From: Pseudomonadota bacterium | Lineage (GTDB): Bacteria > Myxococcota_A > UBA796 > SXON01 | Direction: 5' to 3' | DNA length: 64,000 bases | Assembly: GCA_030685065.1 (NCBI GenBank) | Contig: JAUXQH010000095.1 | Coordinates: 1 to 64,000, forward strand | Shown here: positions 36,485-45,323 of the stretch, piece by piece | Numbering within the stretch: the first letter of the stretch is position 1 | How the letters are laid out: each line of letters opens with the position of its first letter | Program-made: the position numbers and the translations under genes | Notes under the pieces: generated by a model | What the model was told of the DNA's origin: nothing | Databases searched by the model: none | What the model saw: only the letters and a program-made list of their open reading frames with translations

Positions 36485-36526
36485 GCCCGACGGACGCCGG
36501 CGGCGGGCTCCACGATCACCGCGGGT
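36485..36526 (+). repeat. Direct repeat, right copy
   Basis: Partner of the repeat at 36112-36153. It ends 31 bp before the stop codon of the convergent outer-membrane gene. Confidence 0.75.
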
Positions 36527-36557
36527 TGCCGCGGCGGCCCCCCGCCTCGACGCCGGA

Positions 36558-38039
36558 TCAGAACGCGTAGGAGAGCGCCAGCGTCGTGCCTGTCTGCAGG
36601 CTCATCCCGTCACACAGGAGGTTGTCGGGGTCTGCCGCGCAGTCGACCTGGGCGGCCAGGAGCGGATCGCGGACGAACACGACGGACTCCGAGAGCGTGA
36701 GGGCGTTGGTGATCTTGACCGACAGGGTCGTCGTGTTGCGGAAGATCGCCTCGTCCTCGATGGCGGCACCGAAGTCTCCCTTCGGGTTGAGCGTGGGGAG
36801 GAATTCGACCACGTCCTTCAAGGTCACGGCCGCGGTGCCGAGCGACGCGCGAACGCGGAAGGAGCCGCGGATCTTCGAGAACGTGCAGTGGCCGTCCTCG
36901 ACGAGCGAGAGCCCGTCACAATCGCCGCCCGCCGCCACCGCGACGGAGCGGAAGTTCCATACGGGGGCGAAGCTCGCGTCGAGCGTGAACAGCCCCTCCG
37001 GGACGATGTCGTACTTCACGCCGATCGGCGCCACGTACAGGTCGACGTCGAGGTTGGCGACCGGGTTGCGCTCGACGTTGGTGAACAAGAACGCCGTCAG
37101 CGGACCGACGAGGTTGTTGTAGTCCATGCCGACGCCGGCCTTGAGTTGGTCGTTCGTGAGCTCTCCCTCCGACGTGGCGCGGTTGTAGGTGCCGAACGCG
37201 GAGAGCTCGATCGGGTCGTACTCGTATTGGTCCACCGTCGGCTTGCGGCTGATGAGGAAGCCCCCGATGATGGAGGTCGTACGCACGTCGCTGTTGGTGG
37301 CGATGCCGCCGTTGATGCCGACGTTGAGCTTGACGCGCGTCGGCAGCGCGGGCTCGCGGTCGGACACGGTGCGGGCCAGGAGCGCGCCGTCGACGCCACG
37401 CGTCTCCACCAGGGTGGGCTGTCCGTTCGGGCCGTAGGAGGTCGTCGTGACGGACGTTCCGTTCGGCGTGGTCACGGCGCGGCTGGTGACCTTGCCCCCG
37501 ACATAGGTGTAGACCTCGTGGAGCTGGGGCTGGCCGTCGGTCACGATCGTGTGGGTGACCGGCGTGTCGTCCTTGTTGTAGGTCCACGTCTGCACGACCA
37601 CCCCGCCCGGACCCGCGCTCCGCTCCTCGAGCACGCGGCCAGCCTCGTCATACGTGAAGGAGGTCTCGGCCTGGAGCAGGCCCTGGTCGAACGTGAGGCG
37701 GCGCACGATGTGACCGGCGCTGTTCCAGGTTTCCCGCGTTTCCCGGGCGGCGGAGACGGGCGGCGCCCACTCGGGCGTGGGCGCGAGCGTGGTGGCCGCG
37801 GGCACGGTGGCCGCCGGGGCGGCGCCGACACCCCACGGATCGTTCGCGGTGGGGACCGCCGGGCCGGCACCCCACGGCTCCGCGGCGGTGGGCGCGGCGG
37901 GGGCGGCCGGGGCGGCGGGCGGTGCGGGATCCGGGGCGGCGGGGGGCGGCCAGACCGGCTCCTCGGCGCGCACGGAGAAGGCGAGCGCCAGGAGCGGCAG
38001 CGCGGCGAGCAGGCGGGGCGAAGCGAAGGCGTGGGGCAC
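36558..38039 (-). CDS. Outer-membrane beta-barrel protein (DUF481-like) with YD-type repeats
   Basis: The GTG at 38039 is supported by an AGGAG about 9 nt upstream and gives 493 residues. A signal peptide (LLAALPLLALAFSVRA) is followed by a Pro/Ala-rich low-complexity region with two DPWG/EPWGAG motifs, then short Rhs/YD-like strands (TFDQGLLQAETSFTYDEAGRVLEE, TYNKDDTPV, TYVGGKVTSR) and a C-terminal barrel of about 250 residues ending in an aromatic residue (LALSYAF), as outer-membrane proteins do. The barrel resembles DUF481, a salt-stress-linked porin-like family. Function is unknown. It is convergent with the LTD lipoprotein gene. Confidence 0.78.
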   Translation of the reverse strand: MPHAFASPRLLAALPLLALAFSVRAEEPVWPPPAAPDPAPPAAPAAPAAPTAAEPWGAGPAVPTANDPWGVGAAPAATVPAATTLAPTPEWAPPVSAARETRETWNSAGHIVRRLTFDQGLLQAETSFTYDEAGRVLEERSAGPGGVVVQTWTYNKDDTPVTHTIVTDGQPQLHEVYTYVGGKVTSRAVTTPNGTSVTTTSYGPNGQPTLVETRGVDGALLARTVSDREPALPTRVKLNVGINGGIATNSDVRTTSIIGGFLISRKPTVDQYEYDPIELSAFGTYNRATSEGELTNDQLKAGVGMDYNNLVGPLTAFLFTNVERNPVANLDVDLYVAPIGVKYDIVPEGLFTLDASFAPVWNFRSVAVAAGGDCDGLSLVEDGHCTFSKIRGSFRVRASLGTAAVTLKDVVEFLPTLNPKGDFGAAIEDEAIFRNTTTLSVKITNALTLSESVVFVRDPLLAAQVDCAADPDNLLCDGMSLQTGTTLALSYAF

Positions 38040-38161
38040 GGGTGTCGACTCCTGTGGCTCCTCTTTCCCGATTGGAGCCAAAGGATCAAGCTCCCGCGAC
38101 GATCACGCCCCTCGGATCGCCGCCGCGAGCGAGCCGTTTCCCCGAGCGAACGCGCCCGCGG

Positions 38162-38527
38162 TCACTTCTTCGTCGGGTCGCCGTGCGCGGCGTTGAGGCG
38201 TACGGCCTCGTGAATCCAGGCCTGGAGCTGCGCGCGGGGGAGCTCGGCGGAGCGCAGCTTGAGGTGCTTCATCCGCACGCCGTCCCCCTCGAGCAGCCCG
38301 TCGGGATCGGTGAGCGCGGCGCCCCGCCAGAAGCCGAACGTCACGTGCTTGCCCGCGAACTTGATGAAGATCATGGGGCCGCCCAGCGAGTACACCGGCT
38401 GCGCCCACTTGATGGCCGAGGCTGCGCCGGGAGCGGACTCCAGGACGAGGCCGTGCAGGGCGCGCATCACGTCACCCCGCCAATCCGGAGCGGCGGCGAA
38501 GTAGGCGTCGAGCGTCGTCACGGCCAT
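38162..38527 (-). CDS. DUF1801 family protein
   Basis: This 121-residue cytoplasmic protein matches DUF1801 (YdhG-like, related fold to YjbR/CyaY): TTLDAYFAAAPDWRGDVMRALHGLVLE, AIKWAQPVYSLGGPMIFIK, HVTFGFWRGAAL, MKHLKLRS. Full length. The biochemical function is not established for this family. It lies about 120 bp upstream of the outer-membrane gene on the same strand; 38040-38161 has no other element. Confidence 0.9.
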   Translation of the reverse strand: MAVTTLDAYFAAAPDWRGDVMRALHGLVLESAPGAASAIKWAQPVYSLGGPMIFIKFAGKHVTFGFWRGAALTDPDGLLEGDGVRMKHLKLRSAELPRAQLQAWIHEAVRLNAAHGDPTKK

Positions 38528-38564
38528 CGGGGCTCCACGGGGGAGGGGGCACTAACCGCTGCGA

Positions 38565-38966
38565 TCAGCCCCAGGCCAACCCCGCGATCATCGCCCCCAG
38601 GAGCCCGAGCTGCACGGTGTAGAACGTGGCCCGCACGAACACCGCCGCGGGGGCGCCCGATGCGACGTGGGTGACGCTCTGCGCGACGCGAGCCCCGAGG
38701 TACACGCAGGCAAGGCCACCCACGTCGGCGCCGAGCGCGTGCGCGACCAGCACCACCGCCCCGAAGAGCGGCAGGTTCTCGACACAGTTGGCGTGGGCGC
38801 GGTTGAGCCGCCAGTACGCGTCGGTGCCGTGGGGCACGCCCGCCGGGAACTCGTCGAGGCGGCGGCGCCCGAGCAGGGCCTCCATGCTGCGCCAGCTGAT
38901 CAGCAGGAACACGAGGAGGAGCGTCCAGGCGACAAAACCGAGCAGGCAGGCGAGGGCGACGGGCAT
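38565..38966 (-). CDS. MAPEG family membrane protein
   Basis: The 133-residue protein (ATG 38966) has four hydrophobic helices and the MAPEG family signatures: an N-terminal AWTLLLVFLLISWRSMEALLGRR, AYWRLNRAHANCVENLPLFGAVVL and ACVYLGARVAQSVTHVASG. MAPEG proteins include microsomal glutathione S-transferases, and the NxxE-N-type motif in HANCVENLP is the glutathione-binding hallmark. Bacterial members of this size are common. The start at 38966 fits the family better than one at 39002. Confidence 0.9.
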   Translation of the reverse strand: MPVALACLLGFVAWTLLLVFLLISWRSMEALLGRRRLDEFPAGVPHGTDAYWRLNRAHANCVENLPLFGAVVLVAHALGADVGGLACVYLGARVAQSVTHVASGAPAAVFVRATFYTVQLGLLGAMIAGLAWG

Positions 38967-39019
38967 GCGGCAGGGTAGCCAGTTCCCCCGCGTCCGAGCC
39001 ACCGGATAACCGCCCGGTC

Positions 39020-39949
39020 GTGACCCTCCCCTCCGACGATCTCGCCGGGGCGCTCGCCGCCCTCCTTGCGCTGCCGCGCGCCGACCAACCCGAGGCCGTG
39101 CGGGCGCTGCTCGCGCGGATGCCGCCCGCCGCGGACGAGCCCTGGAACAGCGCGTTCGGGCCGGGGTCGTTGTACGAGGCCTTCACGCAGACCACGGCGG
39201 CGCGTGGGGTGCACGCGGCGAACCGCGCGGTGCTGCGGCCGCTCCTGGACGCGCGCCCGGGCTTTCGCGTGGTGGACGTGGGCGGCGGCGCCGGGACGCT
39301 GTGGAACGGGCTCCTCCGCGCCGACGACCGGGGCGAGATCGTGGTCGTCGACCCCCACCCCGACGGCGCGACGGGCGTGCGCCGCGCGGTCCCCCCCGGC
39401 GTACGCGTGACCCACATCGCCGCCCCCGTTCAGCAGGCGGCGCTCCCCGACGCCGACGCCATCGTCTGTTCGCTGATGCTCCACCACGTCGCCGGGGCCG
39501 ACGCGGCGGCGCGCGCCGCGGTGGGGCTCCCCGGAGCGGGCAAGCGAGAGGTGCTCGCCGCGTTCCGCGCCGCCATCACCGCGCGCGGCGGGCGGGTGCT
39601 GCTCAACGAGGCCGATGTGTACTGCGACGTGGGGCTGGCCCCGGGCGATCCGCTCCTCGCCGACCGCCTCCTCGACTCGTACGTGCGCCGCTTCGCGGTG
39701 TCCCTGGCCCGCGACCTTCACGGTTGCGTCGACCCCGAGCTGCGCGCCCGCTGGATCGCCATCCTGCGCGACTGGTCGCTCGCCCAGGTGGGCCTCGCGG
39801 CGGGAGCGTCCTACGCGGAGCGCGACGTCTACGAGCTCGACGTGGTGTCATGGCTCGATCTGATCGCCCGCGCCGGCCTGCGCGTGGAGGCGCGAGGCTT
39901 CACCGACCGCTGGCTCCTGTTCCACCAGTACGTGCTCGGAGTGGGGTAG
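39020..39949 (+). CDS. SAM-dependent methyltransferase
   Basis: The 309-residue protein (GTG 39020) is a class I methyltransferase: the glycine-rich SAM motif VVDVGGGAGTLWNG, EIVVVDPHPDG as acidic loop, ADAIVCSLMLHHV, and later RVLLNEADVY. A long helical N-terminal region precedes the fold, as in many small-molecule O-methyltransferases. No substrate can be named. It stands alone, divergent from the MAPEG gene, and is 21 bp ahead of the zinc-ribbon gene, so they may be co-transcribed. Confidence 0.85.
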   Translation: MTLPSDDLAGALAALLALPRADQPEAVRALLARMPPAADEPWNSAFGPGSLYEAFTQTTAARGVHAANRAVLRPLLDARPGFRVVDVGGGAGTLWNGLLRADDRGEIVVVDPHPDGATGVRRAVPPGVRVTHIAAPVQQAALPDADAIVCSLMLHHVAGADAAARAAVGLPGAGKREVLAAFRAAITARGGRVLLNEADVYCDVGLAPGDPLLADRLLDSYVRRFAVSLARDLHGCVDPELRARWIAILRDWSLAQVGLAAGASYAERDVYELDVVSWLDLIARAGLRVEARGFTDRWLLFHQYVLGVG

Positions 39950-39970
39950 AACGTCCGGGTCGGAGGCCTC

Positions 39971-41023
39971 ATGGCGACGGAAGCCCGGTACGAGATGTTG
40001 TGGGACTGCCCACGCTGCGAAACGCCCAAGCTGCTCGGCCTCACCCACCGCCACTGCCCGAATTGTGGCGGCGCCCAGGACCCGACGAAGCGCTATTTCC
40101 CGAAGGAAGAGGACAAGGTGGCCGTGGGGGACCACCCCTACGTCGGCGCCGACAAGGCGTGCCCCAACTGCGAGACCCCCAACGCCGCCGCCGCCGAGTT
40201 CTGCGTGAACTGCGGTAGCCCCATCGACGACGCGAAGGCCGTGGCGCTGCGCTCGGAGCAGGTGGCGGCCGGCAGGCAATTCACCGAGGACTCGGCGCGC
40301 AACGCCCGAGAGGACCTGGAGGCCCAACGCCGGCCCCCCCCGCCTCCCCCGCCGAAGAAGGGCGGCGGCGGCAAGGCGCTGATCGTGGGCGCCCTGGTGC
40401 TCGCGATCGGGCTCATCGTCTGCACCGGGCTCGGCGCGCTGCTGTTCTGGAAGCGCGAGTCCGGCGTGACCGTCGCGGGCCACACCTGGGCGCGCGAGAT
40501 CGCGATCGAGCGGTACCAGGCGGTCAGCGACACCGCCTGGAAGGACCAGCTCCCCAGCGGCGCCCGCGGCGTCAGCTGCACGCAGGCGGAGCGGAGCACC
40601 CAGAAGGTGGCGGACGGCCAGGACTGCGCGATGGTGCGCGTCGACAAGGGTGACGGCTCGTTCTCCGAGCAGGAGAAGTGCACGACGAAGTACCGTGAGG
40701 AGCCCGTCTACGACGACAAGTGCAGCTACGTGTCCGACCGCTGGAAGGCCGCCCGCACCGAGCGCGCCGGCGGCGCCGCGATGACGGACACCCCGCGGTG
40801 GCCGGCCGTGGCGCTGGCCTGCACCGGCACGACGCTCGGCTGCGAGCGCGAGGGCTCCCGCAAGGAGACGTACACCGTCTCCTTCACCGCGGACGACGGC
40901 AAGGCCCTCGGCTGCGACGTGGAGCAGGCGAAGTGGTCGACCCTGCCCGTCGGCTCCACGTGGAAGGCGCCGATCGGCGTGCTCTCCGGCGCCATCGACT
41001 GCGGGGCGCTGTCGCCGATTTGA
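39971..41023 (+). CDS. Membrane protein with two N-terminal zinc ribbons
   Basis: The 350-residue protein has two CxxC...CxxC zinc ribbons (WDCPRCETPKLLGLTHRHCPNC and ACPNCETPNAAAAEFCVNC), a basic/proline linker with PPPPPPPKKGGGG, one membrane helix (about 138-160, LIVGALVLAIGLIVCTGLGALLF) and a C-terminal domain with four to six cysteines. The topology suggests zinc ribbons in the cytoplasm and the C-terminal part outside. The C-terminal segment with VAGHTWAREIAIERYQAV resembles a domain found with zinc ribbons in other proteobacteria. Function is unknown. Confidence 0.78.
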   Translation: MATEARYEMLWDCPRCETPKLLGLTHRHCPNCGGAQDPTKRYFPKEEDKVAVGDHPYVGADKACPNCETPNAAAAEFCVNCGSPIDDAKAVALRSEQVAAGRQFTEDSARNAREDLEAQRRPPPPPPPKKGGGGKALIVGALVLAIGLIVCTGLGALLFWKRESGVTVAGHTWAREIAIERYQAVSDTAWKDQLPSGARGVSCTQAERSTQKVADGQDCAMVRVDKGDGSFSEQEKCTTKYREEPVYDDKCSYVSDRWKAARTERAGGAAMTDTPRWPAVALACTGTTLGCEREGSRKETYTVSFTADDGKALGCDVEQAKWSTLPVGSTWKAPIGVLSGAIDCGALSPI

Positions 41024-41080
41024 CCCCCGGCCGATCTGACCGCGATCCCTGCCCGCTCTCCTGAAGGATCCAACGCTCCC

Positions 41081-41404
41081 ATGCTCCTCGTCGGCTACTC
41101 CGCGGTCCTCGGCCTCCTCGTGCTCGGCGTGGTCGATCTGCTCGCGTGGAGCCGCGCCCGCGAGGCCGATCGCCTCAAGCGGGCCCGCCTCGCCGGCGCC
41201 GCCGCCTGGCTCTTCGGGGTGGGCGCCTCCGCGCTGACGTTGGCGACAGGCTTCTCGGCGGTGACCGGCGCGAGCCCCGAGCAGGAGGCACTGCTCGTGG
41301 CCGAGGTCGTCCAGGACAGCGTGGGCCCCGCCGCCCTCGGGATGATCGGCGGGATGATCGTGGCCGGGCTCGCGACGTTCCTCGAGCGCCGGCAGGGCCC
41401 GTAG
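41081..41404 (+). CDS. Small membrane protein, weakly MotA/ExbB-like
   Basis: This 107-residue protein has three hydrophobic segments. The C-terminal part (VGPAALGMIGGMIVAGLATFLERR) resembles the last helices of MotA/TolQ/ExbB channels, but the family is not certain and the rest is short. It lies 57 bp after the zinc-ribbon gene and its stop nearly meets the stop of the convergent gene at 41406. Confidence 0.5.
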   Translation: MLLVGYSAVLGLLVLGVVDLLAWSRAREADRLKRARLAGAAAWLFGVGASALTLATGFSAVTGASPEQEALLVAEVVQDSVGPAALGMIGGMIVAGLATFLERRQGP

Positions 41405-41405
41405 C

Positions 41406-42170
41406 TCAGTAGCCGGCGTAGCAATCCACCTCGAGGATGGCCTCGGGCGTGAACGACACCTCGCCGCTGACCGGGTCGAGCACCCAATCGACGCGCTCGA
41501 GCACCCCGGTCACGGCGCGGAGGCGCCCGCCGGTCGTGTCCTCGCAGGTGCCGCACCGCACGCCGCAGGTGCGGAGGTGGAGGGTTTCGGTCTCGACCTC
41601 TCCCCAGGAGAGCAGCGTCTGGAACTGGAGCGGCACCTGCCGCCACTTGGCGATCTCGCGCATGACCGGGAAGAAGTCCTCCCCGACGACAGGAACCGTC
41701 GCGTAGCGCGCATACTCCTGCACCGGCTGGAGCCCCGGCGGAGTGGCGCTCTGCTCCGCCATGAAGTCACACCGGAGGATCCGCTGGCGCTCGACCGGAA
41801 GCCCGGCCGCGTCGAGGCGGATGATGTCGGTCCACCGGGCATCGGCGGCGCTGCGCACGTGGGAGCCGTCCGTGTCGGGCTCGTAGGCGAGCACCCAGGC
41901 CTCGGCCGCGACGGCGTCGTCGCTGCAGAAGGCCGGCTGCACCTCGGTGCCGATCCACCGCACGGGGGTGCGCAGCCAGGTCGGCTCGTCGTACCCCTCG
42001 GGCACGGTGCTGTCCCAGTACCGGATCGTCGTGCAGACGTCGTACCCGGTGTAGCTCGCGGCGCAGTCGGGGAGCCCGAGCGCGTCGTACACCGCCACCC
42101 CCGCGTCCGGCATCGGGGCGCGGCAGCCGGACAGGGCAGCGGCGACGACGACGGCGGCGAATCGGGACAT
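41406..42170 (-). CDS. Lipoprotein of unknown function
   Basis: The ATG at 42170 gives 254 residues with a signal peptide and lipobox ALSGC (about C16). The mature protein has about nine cysteines, including RTCGVRCGTCED, and alternating beta strands. No DT linker is present. No family is recognised. Its stop lies next to the convergent membrane protein gene. A longer frame from 42419 was rejected because the signal peptide starts here. Confidence 0.7.
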   Translation of the reverse strand: MSRFAAVVVAAALSGCRAPMPDAGVAVYDALGLPDCAASYTGYDVCTTIRYWDSTVPEGYDEPTWLRTPVRWIGTEVQPAFCSDDAVAAEAWVLAYEPDTDGSHVRSAADARWTDIIRLDAAGLPVERQRILRCDFMAEQSATPPGLQPVQEYARYATVPVVGEDFFPVMREIAKWRQVPLQFQTLLSWGEVETETLHLRTCGVRCGTCEDTTGGRLRAVTGVLERVDWVLDPVSGEVSFTPEAILEVDCYAGY

Positions 42171-42228
42171 TGCAGAGAGTCTACCCACCTCGCGGAGGGG
42201 CGACATTCCGGAGGGAGACGCCCTCCGG

Positions 42229-42480
42229 CTACGTCGGCCGCGCCTCGACCCGATATCCGGACGCCCGGAGCCGCTCGCGAAAGTCCTCCGGATCGCTCGC
42301 CGCGTCCAGGATCGTGCGCAGGCGCGACTCGTGCCCCGCGTCGTGCGCGGACGCGGACAGGAACGGGTGCCGGGTGACGGCGCCATCCGGCGGCGGCGGC
42401 GCGGTGCCGGTGAGGGCACCGGGGCCGTCGATCATCGTGAGGACCAGATCGCCCTCTGCCCATACGAGCCAGGCGCTCAC
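42229..42480 (-). CDS. Small protein coupled to the metalloprotease gene
   Basis: The GTG at 42480 overlaps the TGA stop of the metalloprotease gene (GTGA). The protein has 83 residues and begins with VSAWLVWAEGDLVLTMIDGP, then a proline loop and an amphipathic helical C-terminus. It has no signal peptide. Such a short coupled gene behind a putative toxin-like protease could be an immunity or accessory protein; this is only an inference from the arrangement. I do not recognise a family. Confidence 0.6.
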   Translation of the reverse strand: MSAWLVWAEGDLVLTMIDGPGALTGTAPPPPDGAVTRHPFLSASAHDAGHESRLRTILDAASDPEDFRERLRASGYRVEARPT

Positions 42481-43436
42481 GCGGTCACCGGGGCGGCGGC
42501 GGCGGGCCCCTCGGCCACCGCGGGCGCGCTGCGGGCCGGCGCGCCGTAGATGCTCACCAGGAACCGGAACAGCTCCGGATCGTTCCGCTCGAGCCACTCC
42601 GGACCGTTGTGGCCGATCCGCTCGTTGACGCCGAAGAAGCAGTTGGTCCCCTGGGCGTAGTACTCCTGGGAGTTCGAGGCGCCGTAGGCCTCTGTCCACG
42701 GGCCGCGGGCGGCGGAGCGCGCGGCGTACAGCGTCTCGACTCTGTCGCGCTCGGCACGGCTCAACCCCTTGAGGTGGATGGTGTGCGCGAACTCGTGCAG
42801 GCCGACGTTGTAGCCCTCGCCATAGCCGTCGACGCCGGTGTCGATCAGGTTCTCCTCCGGTACGCCGATGGCCCAGGCGCCGCCCGACACGCGCATCCCG
42901 CCCGACCCGCGCACGTCGCTCCAGAGCCGGCCGTCGAAGGTCTTCCCGCCGCGCAGCCCCGCGAACTCGGGCACGTCCGTCATCGGCTTGCCGCGCGGGA
43001 TGATGACCAGCACCACCTTCTCGGAGCGCAGCCGGTCCTGGATGTCGGGGCGGCTCGCGATCGTGGCGTTCACGAAGCGGGCACACGCCTCTACCGCCGT
43101 GGGCGAGATGCCACGCCCCACGATCCGCACACCGAGCACCTCCTGGGAGATCTCGCCCGCCACCACCTCGGCGGGGTTCGGCAGCCGGCTCAGCGCACCG
43201 GAGGCAGGTCGGGTGCCTGCCGCCGGCCCGGCGGCCTGAGCCATCTGGGTGCCTGCCGGGCCAGTCGACTGCGCGCCCGCCTGGCTGGTTGCGAGCTGCT
43301 CGGCCGCGAAGGCGTTGCCACGCCCCTGGCCGACGGCGCGGCTGGTGTCGACCGCGGGTGGGGGCGCGCCCACGGTGGGCGCGGCGGTCCCGACGGACGC
43401 ACCACTTGACGAGGGCGCACGGCTCTTCGTGGACAA
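42477..43436 (-). CDS. Putative zinc metallopeptidase, anthrax-lethal-factor-like fold
   Basis: This 319-residue protein has an N-terminal region of about 85 residues rich in Ala, Gly, Pro, Ser, Thr and Gln with no signal peptide, then a peptidase domain with a HEFAHTIH zinc motif (about H213) and a downstream TEAYGASNSQEYYAQGTNCFF segment that could give the third ligand. This layout resembles ATLF-like/gluzincin-type effector peptidases. The unstructured N-terminus lacking a signal peptide would fit an effector exported by a specialised system, but no secretion genes are nearby. It is translationally coupled to the small gene at 42229-42480. The start is the ATG at 43436. Confidence 0.78.
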   Translation of the reverse strand: MSTKSRAPSSSGASVGTAAPTVGAPPPAVDTSRAVGQGRGNAFAAEQLATSQAGAQSTGPAGTQMAQAAGPAAGTRPASGALSRLPNPAEVVAGEISQEVLGVRIVGRGISPTAVEACARFVNATIASRPDIQDRLRSEKVVLVIIPRGKPMTDVPEFAGLRGGKTFDGRLWSDVRGSGGMRVSGGAWAIGVPEENLIDTGVDGYGEGYNVGLHEFAHTIHLKGLSRAERDRVETLYAARSAARGPWTEAYGASNSQEYYAQGTNCFFGVNERIGHNGPEWLERNDPELFRFLVSIYGAPARSAPAVAEGPAAAAPVTA

Positions 43437-43507
43437 TCCGGCTCCGCGGGGGAGCTCACGGTATCACGGGGCCCACCCGCGCGGCGCCCCGGATACGCCC
43501 CGAACCG

Positions 43508-45214
43508 CTACAGCAGGCCGGGCTTGCCGTTGCTTCCCGTCGCCACCGCGCGCGTGCCCTTGCCGTTGCCCGTCGTCCTCAGCATCACGACCGGGGGCGG
43601 GTTGACCACACCGTCCCCATCGTCGTCGCGGACGAGCTCGAACTCGGCCGGCTCCATGATGATGAGGATGTCGCCCTTGGCCGAGATGCCGCCGCTGTCG
43701 ACGCCGGAGAGGCCCAGCTCGCCGGCCGGGTCGCGCGCGATCTGCCCGTAGAACTTGCCCTTCGCGAGCGTCTTCTGCTTGCCCCGCGCGCTCGCGGCAT
43801 CGAGCAGGCTCACCTGGCCCGACAGGTCGACACCGAGCGGATCCTCGGAGAAGCCAACCTCGTTGGCGAACACGATGGCGACCTGGTCGTCGAACGTGGC
43901 GGTGACGGACTCACGGAGGATCCCGGTGCCCTCCTTGTCCACGAGGGTGACCACCACGTCCGCGTCGAGGGGGAGCGTGGTCGCGTCGTCCGAGTAGGCG
44001 GTGACGGACAGCTCGTACGCGCCCTCGGCGTCCTCGCCCAACGTGACACAGATGCCGCCGATACACACCGGCGCCGCGAGGTCCGCGATGCTGATCGTGC
44101 TCGAACCGTCCAGGGTGACGTCAACGCCGTTGACCCGGTAGCTCGCCTCGAAGCCGGAGCCGAACCGGATCTCGTCGCTGACGAAGCGGAGGGGCGCGAC
44201 GGCCGCGACCTGGTAGCTGTTCGCGGGGACGACCATCGTCTCTCCGCCGGTCAGCTCGACCGAGGTGCTGACGGGCAGGGTGTCACCGAGGGTCCAGCCG
44301 TCAGAGACGACCATGTAGAGGATGGGGGTGGACTTGTCGATTGGCTTCGGACGCTTGAGCAAGAGCGCCACGGTCGTCAGCGGATCCTCGTCCGTCGCGA
44401 GCGTGTTGACGCCGTAGCCGCCGTCGCTCCAGGGCACGCCGAGCTTCGCCTTGGCGGTCTCGAGCCTGGTCCCCTCCGAGTCGTAGGTCCTGGCCTTGAC
44501 CTCGACGACGCCTTCGGGGGCGAGCGTCAGGTCGGCCTCCCACACCGCGCCGAGCTCGTCCCAGCCTACTTCAGCCACGCTGATCGTCGTGACCAGCTCG
44601 GTGCCCGGTTCGCACACCCGCGTGTAGCAGCTCCCCGTCGTCTCGCTGACGGTGATCTCGGCGTAGGCGACGTTCCAGGCGTCGGCCCCGCTCAGATCGA
44701 ACGCCACGTCGTACCCGCCGGTCGCGCCGACGAACACCTCCGCGGCGAGGATCTCGAGATCGGCCTCGGGTGCGGCCTCCGCCTCGTCACACACGCGGGA
44801 CATGCACTCGCCGCCATCCCCTCCCTCCCGCACGGCGCTCACGGAGACGCTCCCGTCCGCGCCCAACTTGCCGGAGAACGACCTGAGCGAGGCGCTGGCG
44901 CGGTCGTACACGGTGAGCGTGATGCTCGCATCGACCGTGGGGAGCGCGCCGATCGTCGCGGCGCCGTGCAGCCAGGCGTCGGACTCGACCAGCGTGACGG
45001 TCTCCTCCCCCGCGTCGGACTCCACTTCGGCGGAGATGTTGGCGATGGTGTCTCCCGACGCGGTGGCGACCACGCGGAAGCCCACCGTTCCACCACTGTG
45101 GACCTCGTCGATGATGACCGAGCTCGTCTGCTCGATGCCGAGGGACTTGACGTCGCGCGCGGCCGCGTCGGGCAAGGCGAGAGCGAGGGCGAGGACGGTC
45201 GAGGTGAAGAGCAT
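43508..45214 (-). CDS. Large exported beta-rich protein
   Basis: The ATG at 45214 has a GGAG 8-9 nt upstream and gives 568 residues with a signal peptide (MLFTSTVLALALALPDAAA). The mature protein is a long run of beta strands with repeated immunoglobulin-like patterns (VGFRVVATASGDTIANISAEV, YDVAFDLSGADAW, TEV-type turns), with Cys pairs such as CMSRVC and CYTRVC. A C-terminal stretch DDDGDGVV could bind calcium. No catalytic motif is seen; a surface or periplasmic structural role is likely. A conserved motif at 45266 lies 52 bp upstream of its start. Confidence 0.7.
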   Translation of the reverse strand: MLFTSTVLALALALPDAAARDVKSLGIEQTSSVIIDEVHSGGTVGFRVVATASGDTIANISAEVESDAGEETVTLVESDAWLHGAATIGALPTVDASITLTVYDRASASLRSFSGKLGADGSVSVSAVREGGDGGECMSRVCDEAEAAPEADLEILAAEVFVGATGGYDVAFDLSGADAWNVAYAEITVSETTGSCYTRVCEPGTELVTTISVAEVGWDELGAVWEADLTLAPEGVVEVKARTYDSEGTRLETAKAKLGVPWSDGGYGVNTLATDEDPLTTVALLLKRPKPIDKSTPILYMVVSDGWTLGDTLPVSTSVELTGGETMVVPANSYQVAAVAPLRFVSDEIRFGSGFEASYRVNGVDVTLDGSSTISIADLAAPVCIGGICVTLGEDAEGAYELSVTAYSDDATTLPLDADVVVTLVDKEGTGILRESVTATFDDQVAIVFANEVGFSEDPLGVDLSGQVSLLDAASARGKQKTLAKGKFYGQIARDPAGELGLSGVDSGGISAKGDILIIMEPAEFELVRDDDGDGVVNPPPVVMLRTTGNGKGTRAVATGSNGKPGLL

Positions 45215-45265
45215 CGGGAGACTCCAGTGGTGAGGTGCCGCATCGATAGCCGGAGCCGGAGCGGT

Positions 45266-45290
45266 TGTGACCCCCACCCAACCCCCAATG
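45266..45290 (-). promoter_or_regulatory. Shared upstream motif (copy A)
   Basis: Read on the minus strand, GGGGGTT then two bases then GTGGGGGTCACA. The motif recurs upstream of 53217 and 54222 at a similar distance (43-52 nt) from the start. Two GGGGGT repeats 11 bp apart suggest an operator or activator site. It also lies in the divergent gap of the lipoprotein gene at 45324. Confidence 0.55.
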
Positions 45291-45323
45291 GGGAATAGAA
45301 GGGGCGGAACCGCGGAGCCCCCG

